Positions 33,509 to 42,101 of a stretch of DNA of 64,000 bases are shown in pieces. How positions within the stretch are numbered: position 1 is the stretch's first letter; every line of letters begins with the position of its first letter. The stretch is taken from contig DIDS01000010.1 in assembly GCA_002418265.1 (NCBI GenBank), forward strand, positions 192,882-256,881. Reading direction: 5' to 3'. Source of the DNA: Acidimicrobiia bacterium UBA5794. Lineage in GTDB: Bacteria; Actinomycetota; Acidimicrobiia; Spongiisociales; UBA5794. A program made the position numbers and the translations under genes. A model generated the notes under the pieces. That model made no database searches and was not told where the DNA came from. It saw only the letters and a list, made by a program, of their open reading frames with translations.

Positions 33509-34606
33509 TTACCGGTACGGCGGGGCGTAGAGCAGACCACCGTCGGTCCATTGGGCATTGAACCCTCGTTGCAGACCCAGTGGCGTCGACGGGCCGACGT
33601 TACGGTCGAAGATCTCGCCATAGTTACCGACCTGGCTGATCACCTGAACGGCGAAATCGGTCGGGAGCCCGAGTCCTGGATCGAACACGGCCGTTCCTTC
33701 ATCGGTCGTGACCTCGAGTCCGAGGAAGCGACGGATCTCATTGTTGTCACCGTCGTAGTCCTTCACATTGGCCGAAGTGAGGCCCCACTCCTCTCCCTGG
33801 ATCGTTGCCAGAACAACCCAGTTGACCACCTGGGCCCACTGCGAGTCGCCATCGGCGACAACGGGGCCAAGGGGTTCCTTCGAGAAGGTTTCGTCAAGGA
33901 TCGTGAGCGCTTCGGGCCCACCCTCGCTTTCGGGGAAGTTCGTCCGTACACCTGCCAGTTGGGACTTGTCCGATGTCCACCCATCGCACTGTCCGGCCAC
34001 GAAGGCGGCCTGAAGCTGGTCGTTGTTGTCGAACGTCAACGGCGTGAATGGCGTGTCGCCAAATCGTGCCGCCAGGTTGAGCTCGGTGGTCGTACCCGAG
34101 AGCACGCATACCGACAGGTTCGCCATGTCGTCGATGGACGTGATACCGGAATCGGACCTCACCATCATGCCCTGACCGTCGTAGAACGTGGTGGTCAGGA
34201 ACGTTGCTCCCTCCCGCCCGTCACGGCTGGCGGTGAACGTCGTGTTGCGGATCAACACATCGATCTCGCCAGACTGCAGTGCCGTGAAGCGCTGCTGTGC
34301 GGTGAGGGCTCGATACGTCACGGCCTCGGCATCACCGAACACTGCTGCAGCTACGGCGCGGCAGTAGTCGATGTCGAAGCCGGAGAAGTTGCCATCAGCA
34401 TCGGTGTAGCCAAACCCGGGAACGGCTTCGTTCACCCCACAGATCACCGAGCCTCGGTCGATCACGGTTTGCAACAGATCGCCCATTGCAGCGGGTGGTG
34501 GTGTGTCGTCGGTACCGCTCGGAACCGTGGTTGTGGCGTCGCTGTTCCCGTTGCATGCAGCAAGCACCAACGCAAACGCGACCGCCAGAATCGCTATTCG
34601 TTTCAC
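33509..34606 (-). CDS. Polar amino acid-binding lipoprotein (AapJ-like)
   Basis: I choose GTG 34606 because AAGGAGAG lies just upstream of it. It gives a clean lipoprotein signal, MKRIAILAVAFALVLAAC, with Cys at residue 18. The ATG at 34621 has no ribosome site. The mature domain matches AapJ-type binding proteins: VICGVNEAVPGFGYTDADGNFSGFDIDYCRAVAAAVFGD and IDVLIRNTTFTASRDG. In Gram-positive cells it would be tethered to the outer membrane face and feed L-amino acids such as Glu, Gln or Arg to the permease pair. It is the promoter-proximal gene of the operon. Confidence 0.94.
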   Translation of the reverse strand: MKRIAILAVAFALVLAACNGNSDATTTVPSGTDDTPPPAAMGDLLQTVIDRGSVICGVNEAVPGFGYTDADGNFSGFDIDYCRAVAAAVFGDAEAVTYRALTAQQRFTALQSGEIDVLIRNTTFTASRDGREGATFLTTTFYDGQGMMVRSDSGITSIDDMANLSVCVLSGTTTELNLAARFGDTPFTPLTFDNNDQLQAAFVAGQCDGWTSDKSQLAGVRTNFPESEGGPEALTILDETFSKEPLGPVVADGDSQWAQVVNWVVLATIQGEEWGLTSANVKDYDGDNNEIRRFLGLEVTTDEGTAVFDPGLGLPTDFAVQVISQVGNYGEIFDRNVGPSTPLGLQRGFNAQWTDGGLLYAPPYR

Positions 34607-34779
34607 GAATCTCTCCTTCATGATTATGCGGCGGCGGGAAATTGATCCATATCCATCGTCAGGTCGACGGTGGACGCCAGCCGGTGACTCCACCGTAGCC
34701 CGATGGGTGGGACCGGATCAACTGCTTGACACCGTTGGAACGCCAAAAGACGCCACAGTCTTCACTCAATGCATGCGAC

Positions 34780-34923
34780 TCAGTGGCCGAACGTCTTGTC
34801 CATGGAGTGGCCGCCAGCGTTCCCGTGGGATGCCCGCTTTGTCTTCTTGTCGAGTCGTTTCTCTTTCAGGCTGCGTCCCGCGACCTTCTTGGAGCTCTTG
34901 GGGGCTTTGTTCTTGTTCGCCAT
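34780..34923 (-). CDS. Small highly basic protein, 47 residues
   Basis: The ATG at 34923 follows GGGAGG at 5 bases. The product begins MANKNKAPKSSKKVAGRSLK and ends GGHSMDKTFGH, with about 14 Lys/Arg in 47 residues and no hydrophobic segment. Composition and a strong ribosome site suggest a real nucleic-acid- or ribosome-associated small protein, comparable in character to accessory ribosomal proteins of Actinobacteria; I do not recognise the family. It is divergent from the candidate leader RNA at 34994. The gap 34607-34779 between it and the binding-lipoprotein gene holds nothing I can name. Confidence 0.6.
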   Translation of the reverse strand: MANKNKAPKSSKKVAGRSLKEKRLDKKTKRASHGNAGGHSMDKTFGH

Positions 34924-34993
34924 CGATGCCTCCCGGCTGGTGACCAAACTGGTCGCCATAGATCATTGTCTCACATCAACGCAACCAAGAGTG

Positions 34994-35250
34994 TTGATTG
35001 CTTGTTGGAGGTTCGGCTAAGGTGTGCGGACGGAGAAAGGAGGTGGTCCAGGAATGTGTAGTTCTCATAGGACCCCGGAGGTGGCCGAGCGCTAGCCGGC
35101 CAGCTGTGACCAGCGAGGTCGTGCTCCTCTCACGAGGTAGGTAGCGACTTCCACTCGGACCACCGGAACCCGGAGATCCGCACGTAGGTCCCGTGCGGCA
35201 GCGAACCGCTGAAGATGCTCCGGGTTCTTTCGCGTCACGAGGACCTCGCG
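34994..35250 (+). ncRNA. Candidate structured leader RNA with a 13-codon ORF
   Basis: A plausible sigma-70-type promoter (TTGATT, 18-base spacer, TAAGGT at 35018-35023) precedes AAAGGAGGTGG, an unusually long match to the 16S 3' end. A 13-codon ORF follows (35054-35095). After it come a stem TCGTG-CTCCTCT-CACGA (about 35119-35135), whose loop is complementary in part to the ribosome site, and a strong stem CCGCACG...CGTGCGG (about 35178-35198). The lemA ATG lies at 35292. This resembles an attenuator or riboregulator but could be a stand-alone RNA. The structure call is mine; no search was run. Confidence 0.5.
35054..35095 (+). CDS. 13-residue leader peptide
   Basis: The ORF reads MCSSHRTPEVAER and stops at TAG. 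Its ribosome site, AAAGGAGGTGG, is one of the best in the window, with 10 bases between GGAGG and the ATG. A short peptide behind so strong a site, followed by hairpins, is the usual layout of a translational leader. I cannot say what it senses. Confidence 0.45.
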   Translation: MCSSHRTPEVAER

Positions 35251-35291
35251 CGGTCTCCCACAGGTGTGTGAGGCCGGCTACAATCGTCATC

Positions 35292-35843
35292 ATGTGGTAC
35301 ATCATCATTGGCATTGTCGTTGTCGTAATCATCATCCTGTGGGTCTTCAGGATCTACAACTCGCTTGTTGCGAAACGCAACCGAGTTGACAATGCGTGGG
35401 GTCAGGTCGAGGTTCAGTTGCAACGCCGTTTTGATTTGATCCCCAATCTGGTGGAGACCGTCAAGGGATATGCGTCGCATGAGAGCAAGACCTTTGAGAC
35501 TGTTGCCCAGGCACGATCGATGGCCGCGGGGGCTTCGACACCGGGTGAACAGGCCGCCGCCGACAACTTCCTGACTTCGGCTCTCCGTCAGCTCTTCGCC
35601 GTTGCTGAGGCTTACCCTGAGCTGCGGGCCTCCGACAACTTCCAGAGCTTGCAATCAGATCTCACCGACACGGAGAACAAGATTGCCGTTTCTCGTCAGA
35701 TCTACAACGACACCGTGCTCAAGTACAACAATGCGGTCCAGCAGGTCCCGTCGAGCATCGTTGCCAGCATGACCGGATTTGACGTCCGTGAACTCTACGA
35801 TGCGCCCGATGAGGCAGACACCGCACCCCAAGTCAGCTTCTAG
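35292..35843 (+). CDS. lemA: LemA family protein
   Basis: The 183-residue product starts at ATG 35292 with a single membrane segment (MWYIIIGIVVVVIIILWVF). A helical domain follows with the LemA signatures NRVDNAWGQVEVQLQRRFDLIPNLVETVKGYASHE and the C-terminal ASDNFQSLQSDLTDTENKIAVSRQIYNDTVLKYNNAVQQVPSS. LemA proteins are membrane-anchored helical bundles of unsettled function, very often encoded next to DUF2207/TPM-type proteins, as here. TACAAT lies 9 bases before the start and could be a -10 box of a near-leaderless transcript. Confidence 0.93.
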   Translation: MWYIIIGIVVVVIIILWVFRIYNSLVAKRNRVDNAWGQVEVQLQRRFDLIPNLVETVKGYASHESKTFETVAQARSMAAGASTPGEQAAADNFLTSALRQLFAVAEAYPELRASDNFQSLQSDLTDTENKIAVSRQIYNDTVLKYNNAVQQVPSSIVASMTGFDVRELYDAPDEADTAPQVSF

Positions 35844-35847
35844 CACC

Positions 35848-37758
35848 GTGGGCCAGGCAAAGGCCGGTCGCCACATCAAGGTTACGAGGCAACCAAGACA
35901 CCGGTCGGTATGGCTGCTTCTCGTTGTTTTCATCACGGCGTTTGTTGTCATTCCGGCCTCTGCGGCATTGGCCAAGACGTTCTGGATCTCGGATGCAGAG
36001 GTCGATGTCACGGTCAACGAGGACGGGTCGCTGAAGATCATCGAGGACATCACGTTTGATTTCGATGGGACCTTCACCGGCGCATATCGGGATATTCCTC
36101 TGCGTACCGACGAACTCGTATACGACGTTGTGGTCAGCGACGCATCTGGCCCGTACACGATCGGCGGCTGCACGACGCTTGGATGTTCGTCGCCTCCCGG
36201 GACGTACGGCGTGGTGTCCATCCCGGGTGCCGTGCGCATCGTGTGGCATCACGCATCGACTGACACGGTGAAGACATTCACTCTGGCCTACACACTCGTT
36301 GGTGTCGCCTCCGCCTACGACGACGTTGTGGATGTGAACCTTCAGGTATGGGGAGACCAGTGGGCCTCTGGTGTCGACCAACTTGACGCGGTGGTCCACA
36401 TCCCTGGCAATCCTGAGGTCGGCGATGTGCTTGTGTGGGGTCATCCTTCCGATGTGAACGGATCGACGAGTCTTGGAGAAAACGGGATCACGCCGACGCT
36501 CACGGTCTCGGCCGTGCCGCCCGAGAGATGGGTGGAACTGAGATCGGTGTTCCCCGCCGACGTGCTGACCTCCACGAGCGGTGCTCGTGTGGTCCCCGGC
36601 GACGGTCTCGACCTGATCAAAGCCGAAGAGACCCGATTTGCCCAGGACGAGGAAGAGGCACACCGTAACCAACGGAAAGGACTCGCAATCGGTGCGGGTG
36701 CCATGCTGATCATTGCTGTCGGTCTCGGGTTGGTCACCTACCTGCGATACGGGAAGGAACCGAAGGTCGACTACGACAGGGACTACGAGCAGGCACCACC
36801 CAGCGACATGCATCCTGCCGAGGTGGGAGCCCTCCTTTCCCAGGGCAAGGTCACAGAGAAGGAGTTCACTGCGACATTGTTCGAGTTGATCCGTAAGGGT
36901 GCGATCGATGCTCAACCGACGCAGGTCGTCAGCTCGACGTGGGGTGGTCTCCGAAAAGAGACAATCAGCGATCTGGAGCTTTCGCTCGGATCAAAGACGA
37001 CCGGCCTACGTGACTTCGAGCAGGCGGTCATGACCGTCGTCAAACGGGTGTTGGAGGATGGACCCACGCCGTTGACAGATTTCAGGGATCGCATCCGTGA
37101 TGATGCCACGAGCAACGCAACAACCTATGGCGCATTCCAAGGAGATGTTCTCGGGGCCATCGACAGAGGTGGCATGCTCGACACCTCAGGGAATTTCGCA
37201 GCGTTGTTGACGGTCGTGGTGGCTGGACTCGTTGCCGGTGCCGCATGGATGGTTCTCCCGAACTGGTTGGGGGATCGCCCCGGTGGAATCGACATGGCGG
37301 TGCTGATCATTGTTGGCATGGTGGTCGGTACGTTGCTCCTTGGTGCATTCCTCATGTTTCGAAAAGTCAGGGTGAAACGTACCAAGGCAGGTGCACTCGA
37401 GGCAGAACGGTGGTTTGCGTTCAAACGGTATCTGCAGGACTTCTCACAGCTGGAAGACGCACCGTCGATCTCGTTGGAGTTGTGGGATCGGTTCCTGATC
37501 TATGCCATCGTGTTCGGTGTGGCAGAGGAAGTCCTTGAGCAGGCCAGGTTGCACGCTCCCCCCGAACTGGAAACAACCTCGTCGATTTACTGGTACGGCT
37601 CCCATGGATACACCAGTGGTCACACCCAGAACGCGTTTTCCGGCATCACATCTGCACTGTCAGGCGCGTTTACGCCACCGTCATCAGGTGGCAGTGGTGG
37701 GGGCTTCTCCGGCGGCGGAGGTGGCGGAGGAGGCGGCGGAGGAGGCGGCGCCTGGTAG
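35848..37758 (+). CDS. DUF2207 membrane protein
   Basis: I take GTG 35848, four bases after the lemA stop, as the start; the frame is open upstream inside lemA. The 636-residue protein has a signal or first membrane segment (VWLLLVVFITAFVVIPASAALA). An extracytoplasmic DUF2207 domain (VNEDGSLKIIEDITFDFDGTFTGAYRDIPL) follows, then a central membrane segment near GLAIGAGAMLIIAVGLGLVTYL, a cytoplasmic part, and two further segments. The C-terminus is a Gly/Ser-rich tail with more than a dozen Gly, as in YciQ-type proteins. It forms the usual pair with LemA. The function is not established for the family. Confidence 0.9.
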   Translation: MGQAKAGRHIKVTRQPRHRSVWLLLVVFITAFVVIPASAALAKTFWISDAEVDVTVNEDGSLKIIEDITFDFDGTFTGAYRDIPLRTDELVYDVVVSDASGPYTIGGCTTLGCSSPPGTYGVVSIPGAVRIVWHHASTDTVKTFTLAYTLVGVASAYDDVVDVNLQVWGDQWASGVDQLDAVVHIPGNPEVGDVLVWGHPSDVNGSTSLGENGITPTLTVSAVPPERWVELRSVFPADVLTSTSGARVVPGDGLDLIKAEETRFAQDEEEAHRNQRKGLAIGAGAMLIIAVGLGLVTYLRYGKEPKVDYDRDYEQAPPSDMHPAEVGALLSQGKVTEKEFTATLFELIRKGAIDAQPTQVVSSTWGGLRKETISDLELSLGSKTTGLRDFEQAVMTVVKRVLEDGPTPLTDFRDRIRDDATSNATTYGAFQGDVLGAIDRGGMLDTSGNFAALLTVVVAGLVAGAAWMVLPNWLGDRPGGIDMAVLIIVGMVVGTLLLGAFLMFRKVRVKRTKAGALEAERWFAFKRYLQDFSQLEDAPSISLELWDRFLIYAIVFGVAEEVLEQARLHAPPELETTSSIYWYGSHGYTSGHTQNAFSGITSALSGAFTPPSSGGSGGGFSGGGGGGGGGGGGGAW

Positions 37759-37785
37759 CCACAGCATTGTCCCGGTGATCGAACG

Positions 37786-38406
37786 GTGACTGCCCAAACC
37801 AACAGAGTCACGGTGCAGGTGTATCCGATTCGTGCCGAAGCCGACATCGCGGTAGCTCGGCTCGCTGCCGATGGCATCCACGCCGTGGTTCACCAGGACG
37901 ACGAGGGGGGTCTCAATCCGGGGTTCTTCAAGCGGTACGGTGTCCGAGTCGAGGTGGCGGCTGAGGACGCAGAGGACGCATTCGAGAGCCTCGGTATTGA
38001 GCGTGTGTTCGTGCCGGGCGATGTTGCGACCGCCATGTTCCGCCACGCAGGATGGGCCCATCCCCACGAGGCGTGTGGACTGATCGCTGTTGATGGGGCA
38101 GGGAAGCCAGCCTTTGCGTTCTGCCTCACCAACGTCGACGAGTCTGAGCAGCGGTTCACGATCGAACCCGTTGAGCACTATGGGGCGATGCGACTCGCAG
38201 AAGCGATGGGCCTCCGCATTGGTGGCGTCTTTCACAGCCATGTGCGATCAGAGGCGGTTCCCTCGCCAACGGACGTCGAGAATGCTGGTGATCCCGACTG
38301 GTTGCACTTCATCATCGGACTGGTCGTTGATGCTCGGCCGTTGTTGCGGGGTTTTCGGATCGTCGGTGGTGCCGTGACCGAGGTGTCGGTTTCGGTCGAC
38401 CAATAG
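37786..38406 (+). CDS. DUF2007-like plus JAMM metallopeptidase fusion
   Basis: Residues about 1-68 (VQVYPIRAEADIAVARLAADGIHAVVHQDD) look like a DUF2007-type signal-transduction domain. Residues about 80-206 are a JAB1/MPN metalloprotease with HEACGLIAVD and the JAMM zinc site FHSHVRSEAVPSPTD (HxH, then Ser and Asp). In Mycobacterium, the JAMM protein Mec removes cysteine from the sulfur carrier CysO. Here the conserved partners cysO and cysM are absent from the neighbourhood, while the downstream MBL-rph-rdgB order is kept. It might act on another ubiquitin-like carrier. The fusion to a DUF2007-like domain is unusual to my knowledge. Confidence 0.82.
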   Translation: MTAQTNRVTVQVYPIRAEADIAVARLAADGIHAVVHQDDEGGLNPGFFKRYGVRVEVAAEDAEDAFESLGIERVFVPGDVATAMFRHAGWAHPHEACGLIAVDGAGKPAFAFCLTNVDESEQRFTIEPVEHYGAMRLAEAMGLRIGGVFHSHVRSEAVPSPTDVENAGDPDWLHFIIGLVVDARPLLRGFRIVGGAVTEVSVSVDQ

Positions 38407-38415
38407 AATCGAAGC

Positions 38416-38697
38416 ATGGCCCGTTCCGAGCACAACAGAGAGGCGTACCGAGCACTGTTCGGATACGTCGGAGCGGGCCTTCAGGCCTTTGCAGGGCTGA
38501 TGATTGTCGCATCGATACCGATCGCACCCCTGTGGCTCGTTGTGACCCTCCTGGTACTGCTTGTTGTCGGTGCAGCATGGTCGTGGAAGCAGTACACCAC
38601 CAACTTCATGATGCCGACATTCATCGGAACCGCCCTGGCGATCGGTTGGATGGTTGGCATCGGCGTCGGTGTCGGCATCGCGGGCTGGTCGCCATGA
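38416..38697 (+). CDS. Small membrane protein
   Basis: This 93-residue protein has a basic N-terminus (MARSEHNREAYRALFGY) and three hydrophobic segments: AGLQAFAGLMIVASI, PLWLVVTLLVLLVVGAAW and FIGTALAIGWMVGIGVGVGIAG. I do not recognise the family. Its stop overlaps the MBL gene start (ATGA), so it is part of the JAMM-MBL-rph-rdgB operon. The equivalent position in Mycobacterium is occupied by membrane protein and murI genes. Confidence 0.75.
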   Translation: MARSEHNREAYRALFGYVGAGLQAFAGLMIVASIPIAPLWLVVTLLVLLVVGAAWSWKQYTTNFMMPTFIGTALAIGWMVGIGVGVGIAGWSP

Positions 38698-39443
38698 AGT
38701 TGACAGTTTTGGGCTCGTCGGCAGGGACACCAACGCGTACGAACCCTGCATCTGGGTACCTGCTCGAACACGATGGCTCAACCATGTGGATCGATGCCGG
38801 AACCGGAACCTTCATGCGGCTTGCCGAACGCGTCGATCCCGGTCAACTCGATGCGGTCGTGATCTCACACGTCCACGTCGATCACGCAAGCGACCTGTTC
38901 GGCTTGTATGGATACCTCGCCTACGGGCCATCGGGACATGTACCGATCCCGGTCTTCGTGACTGAGGGTGCCACGGAACTGTTCGGCAACTTTGCTGGTG
39001 CAACGGGTGAACATGTCTTTCATCATGTGCTCGACTTCAGGGAGGTCGGCCGAGGCGATACGGCCGAGGTTGGATCTTTCGCTCTCAGGTTCGGGGCGTC
39101 GAAACATGCTGTTGCCAACAACATCACGCGGATCGTTGCTGGAGGCAAAACTCTCGTGTACACGGGCGATGCGGGACCTTCAGATGAACTCGCAGAGATG
39201 GCCGATGGCGCAGCCCTGTTTCTGTGTGAGGCGACCCTCATCGGTGAGCGCCACGCCCAGACCTATCCCTTTCATCTCACAGCGTCCGAAGCAGGTCAGA
39301 TAGCGGCCCGGGCGAACGTCGGTCATCTGGTGTTGACACACATCTCACACACCGTCAACCCGGCGCAGTCCGTGGCCGAGGCAGCGGAGCGATTCGATGG
39401 TCTGATCTCGTACGCTGCGCCGGGAACCGAATTCGATATATGA
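38694..39443 (+). CDS. MBL-fold hydrolase, Rv1339-like
   Basis: The ATG at 38694 overlaps the previous stop and gives 249 residues (MKLTVLGSSAGTPTRTNPASGYLL). Metal ligands are in place: HVHVDHASDLFG (HxHxDH), later His/Asp in VYTGDAGPSDELA, and His in LVLTHISHT. The sequence style and the position immediately before rph match Rv1339 of Mycobacterium tuberculosis, reported to be an atypical class II cyclic-nucleotide phosphodiesterase. Such a role here is inference; the RNase Z-like fold could also act on RNA. It lies 7 bases before the rph start. Confidence 0.9.
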   Translation: MKLTVLGSSAGTPTRTNPASGYLLEHDGSTMWIDAGTGTFMRLAERVDPGQLDAVVISHVHVDHASDLFGLYGYLAYGPSGHVPIPVFVTEGATELFGNFAGATGEHVFHHVLDFREVGRGDTAEVGSFALRFGASKHAVANNITRIVAGGKTLVYTGDAGPSDELAEMADGAALFLCEATLIGERHAQTYPFHLTASEAGQIAARANVGHLVLTHISHTVNPAQSVAEAAERFDGLISYAAPGTEFDI

Positions 39444-39450
39444 CGGGGAG

Positions 39451-40158
39451 ATGGACATGAGGCAGGGGCGGGCACCGAACGAGCTACGCGAGGTCAAGAT
39501 CACGCGCGGCTACACAGAAATGACCCCCGGATCAGTACTCATCGAGATGGGAAAGACGCGGGTGTTGTGCACGGTCTCACTCGAGGACAAGGTGCCGCCA
39601 TGGATGCGCGATTCGGGTGAAGGATGGGTCACGGCCGAGTATTCGATGCTCCCGGGATCAAGCAGCATCCGAGTCAGACGCAGCTCCGTCAACGGTGGGC
39701 GAACCAAGGAGATTCAGAGGCTCATCGGTCGGTCGTTGCGCGCCGCGGTCGACATGGATGCAATGGGTCCGCTGACTGCGTTGATTGACTGTGATGTGTT
39801 GCAGGCCGACGGGGGGACCAGAACGGCATCCATCACCGGTGCCTGGATCGCACTCGCAGATGCATTCGATGCCTGGGTCGCTGAGGGCAAGATCGAAGCA
39901 AGCCCAATAAGCACCAACGTCGCAGCGATTTCCGTCGGGGTCGTCGGGGGTGAAGCGCTCTTGGATCTTGAGTACACCGAGGACGCGTCTGCTGATGTGG
40001 ATGCCAACGTGGTCATGACGGGCGATGGCAGGATCATCGAGGTGCAGGGGACCGCTGAGGGAGAGCCGTTCGATCGTGGGACACTCGATACGATGCTCGA
40101 CTATGCCACCGCAGGGATCGCTGAACTCGTCGAGATGCAGAACCGTTCCCGCTCGTGA
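39451..40158 (+). CDS. rph: Ribonuclease PH
   Basis: RNase PH trims tRNA 3' ends phosphorolytically. The 235-residue protein shows the RNase PH core: TPGSVLIEMGKTRVLCTVSLEDKVPPWM, GWVTAEYSMLPGSS, and GGRTKEIQRLIGRSLRAAVDM. DCDVLQADGGTRTASITGA, which includes the catalytic Asp region, is followed by the C-terminal VVMTGDGRIIEVQGTAEGEPF. It starts at ATG 39451. The next gene overlaps it (GTGA). The order rph-rdgB is conserved across Actinobacteria. Confidence 0.97.
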   Translation: MDMRQGRAPNELREVKITRGYTEMTPGSVLIEMGKTRVLCTVSLEDKVPPWMRDSGEGWVTAEYSMLPGSSSIRVRRSSVNGGRTKEIQRLIGRSLRAAVDMDAMGPLTALIDCDVLQADGGTRTASITGAWIALADAFDAWVAEGKIEASPISTNVAAISVGVVGGEALLDLEYTEDASADVDANVVMTGDGRIIEVQGTAEGEPFDRGTLDTMLDYATAGIAELVEMQNRSRS

Positions 40159-40739
40159 AACGACCCCACGGCGTCGTCGTTGCATCCAAGAATCCCGACA
40201 AGCTTGCCGAGGTTGCCGCTGTACTCGAGGCACTGGACCCCCCGATCACGGTCATTCCCGGTCACGAATGGGAGGACGTCGATGAGACCGAGGACACCCT
40301 TGCAGGGAACGCCCTGCTCAAGGCACGGGCGGTATGTGCAGCGACCGGTCATGCGGCGATTGGTGACGACACCGGACTTGAGGTGGACGCCCTTGACGGA
40401 GCCCCGGGGGTGCACACCGCCCGCTACGCAGGTGACGATGCCACATACGCGCAGAACGTCGACAAACTCCTCGATGAACTCGAAGGCAATCCGAACCGGT
40501 CGGCACGGTTCCGCACAGCCATCGCTCTCGTGACACCCAGCAGTGCCGAAGTCGTGGTCGAGGGTGTCCTTGAGGGATCGATCGCCCTTGAACGTCGGGG
40601 GAGCGGCGGCTTCGGATACGACCCCGTTTTCGAAGTCGCCGGAGATGGACGCACCCTGTCCGAGATTGGTCCTGACGGAAAGAACAAGATCTCGCATCGA
40701 GCCGTAGCCCTGCGGATTCTCGCCAACCACCTCAGTTAG
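40155..40739 (+). CDS. rdgB: XTP/dITP diphosphatase
   Basis: RdgB hydrolyses non-canonical purine nucleoside triphosphates (XTP, dITP) and so prevents their incorporation. The 194-residue Ham1-family protein begins at a GTG overlapping rph and shows VVASKNPDKLAEVAAVLE (substrate loop), ETEDTLAGNALLKARAV, IGDDTGLEVDALDGAPGVHTARYAG and GSGGFGYDPVFEVAGDGRTLSEI. The terminal SHRAVALR motif is complete. It is the last gene of its operon and converges with the APC permease. Confidence 0.96.
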   Translation: MKRPHGVVVASKNPDKLAEVAAVLEALDPPITVIPGHEWEDVDETEDTLAGNALLKARAVCAATGHAAIGDDTGLEVDALDGAPGVHTARYAGDDATYAQNVDKLLDELEGNPNRSARFRTAIALVTPSSAEVVVEGVLEGSIALERRGSGGFGYDPVFEVAGDGRTLSEIGPDGKNKISHRAVALRILANHLS

Positions 40740-42054
40740 CGGTCTGGCGCCCGATTGGTCGTCGATGGTGTTTGAGATATCGGTGCTCGACGGTGAGTAC
40801 CGTTGCGAGGAGGATCACCAACACCAGCATCGATATTGGCACCACGTCGATTGATCGTACCACGAGCACAGCCAGTGCCCCGAAACAGGCGATCGTGCCA
40901 AGCACCGCGACCGGTCTTGAGATGTTTGCATCTGGCCCGCAGCGAACTGCTGCTGCATTCACGACCGTGAAGATCATCAGAAAGATCGCGCTCGCCAGGC
41001 TGGACAGGCTTTCGATCGGCAACCCAACCGCGATGGTCAACGCAAGGCCGGCCGTGAGGTAGAGCCCGATCGGCTGACGCCATACCCGCGTTGTGAAGCC
41101 TTCGGGTAGCTCACCCTCGGTGGCGATGGTGAATGCGAGTCGCCCTGAGCCGTACAGGGTCGCGTTGATGGCTGAAAAAGTGGCAAGAATGGCTGAAAGC
41201 CCAACCAACGTGAATCCGATCTGACCGAGCGAGGATGATGCAGCCTCTGCGAGGGCGTAGTCGGCTGATTCAGCAATCTGTTGAGGAGTAAGTGTTCCCA
41301 CAACCACGAAAGCAATTGCGATGTACAGAATGAGGACGAGACCGATTGACAGCCCGAAGGCACGGGGCAGGTTCTTTACCGGGTTCTTGACGTCGGCTGA
41401 CGCGTTTGCGATCAGTTCGAAGCCTTCGTACGCCACGAAGATGAGCATGCCCGCGGCGATGACACCCCACATCGATGGCCACGCGGTCGGTGCCACCTTG
41501 TCGGCGTCGATCGAGGGGACTCCCGCAACGATGACGACTGCCAGGATCGTGAGCTTGATGGCAACGACGACGCCCTCACTCCGTGAAACGAGCCGAGCGT
41601 TGACCATGTTGATCAGCAGTGGACCGACGATCGCGACACCCATCAGCAGTCTGAGAACGAGTGCAGACGCTGGCGCTCCCGATGAGATCAACGCTGCCGC
41701 ATAGTTCGCGAATGCTGACGCGTAGAGCGCAGTGGTGGCGATGTAGCCGGCCCACAAGACGATATTGACCGTTCCTGTGAGATCCGATACGCCGAACCCC
41801 TTGTCGACGAAGGTGACCGTTCCTCCGGCGCTTTGGTACCGGACGGAGAGCTTGCTGTATGAATAGCCCGTGAGGGATGCGATCACACCTGCAAACAGAA
41901 ATGCAATCGGTGTCGCCCCTCCAGCTTGGTCGGAGGCGACCCCGAGAACTGCGAAGATCCCTCCGCCGACCATGCCTCCGATCCCGATGGCGGTCGCCCC
42001 GATGACGCCGATCACACGTTGGGAGTCATCCTGGGTGGGGGTGTGCTGAGTCAT
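40732..42054 (-). CDS. APC-superfamily amino acid permease
   Basis: This 440-residue inner-membrane protein has about 12 hydrophobic segments. Segment 1 carries GATAIGIGGMVGGGIFAVLG, the unwound TM1 substrate-binding motif (GxGIGxGIF type) of the amino acid-polyamine-organocation superfamily. FVAYEGFELIANASADVKNPVKNLPRAFGLSI around TM6 is also diagnostic. The substrate (neutral, cationic amino acid or polyamine) cannot be read off. Its stop codon overlaps the convergent rdgB end by eight bases. No regulatory or catabolic partner is adjacent. Confidence 0.92.
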   Translation of the reverse strand: MTQHTPTQDDSQRVIGVIGATAIGIGGMVGGGIFAVLGVASDQAGGATPIAFLFAGVIASLTGYSYSKLSVRYQSAGGTVTFVDKGFGVSDLTGTVNIVLWAGYIATTALYASAFANYAAALISSGAPASALVLRLLMGVAIVGPLLINMVNARLVSRSEGVVVAIKLTILAVVIVAGVPSIDADKVAPTAWPSMWGVIAAGMLIFVAYEGFELIANASADVKNPVKNLPRAFGLSIGLVLILYIAIAFVVVGTLTPQQIAESADYALAEAASSSLGQIGFTLVGLSAILATFSAINATLYGSGRLAFTIATEGELPEGFTTRVWRQPIGLYLTAGLALTIAVGLPIESLSSLASAIFLMIFTVVNAAAVRCGPDANISRPVAVLGTIACFGALAVLVVRSIDVVPISMLVLVILLATVLTVEHRYLKHHRRPIGRQTAN

Positions 42055-42101
42055 TACCTACGAATCGGTCATTGTGAATTGATCATGTGCATGGGTGCCG
42101 T

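Noticed and set aside
35193..35291. Upstream extension of lemA
   Set aside because: The added residues are not conserved in LemA proteins, and the ATG at 35292 begins exactly at the membrane anchor.
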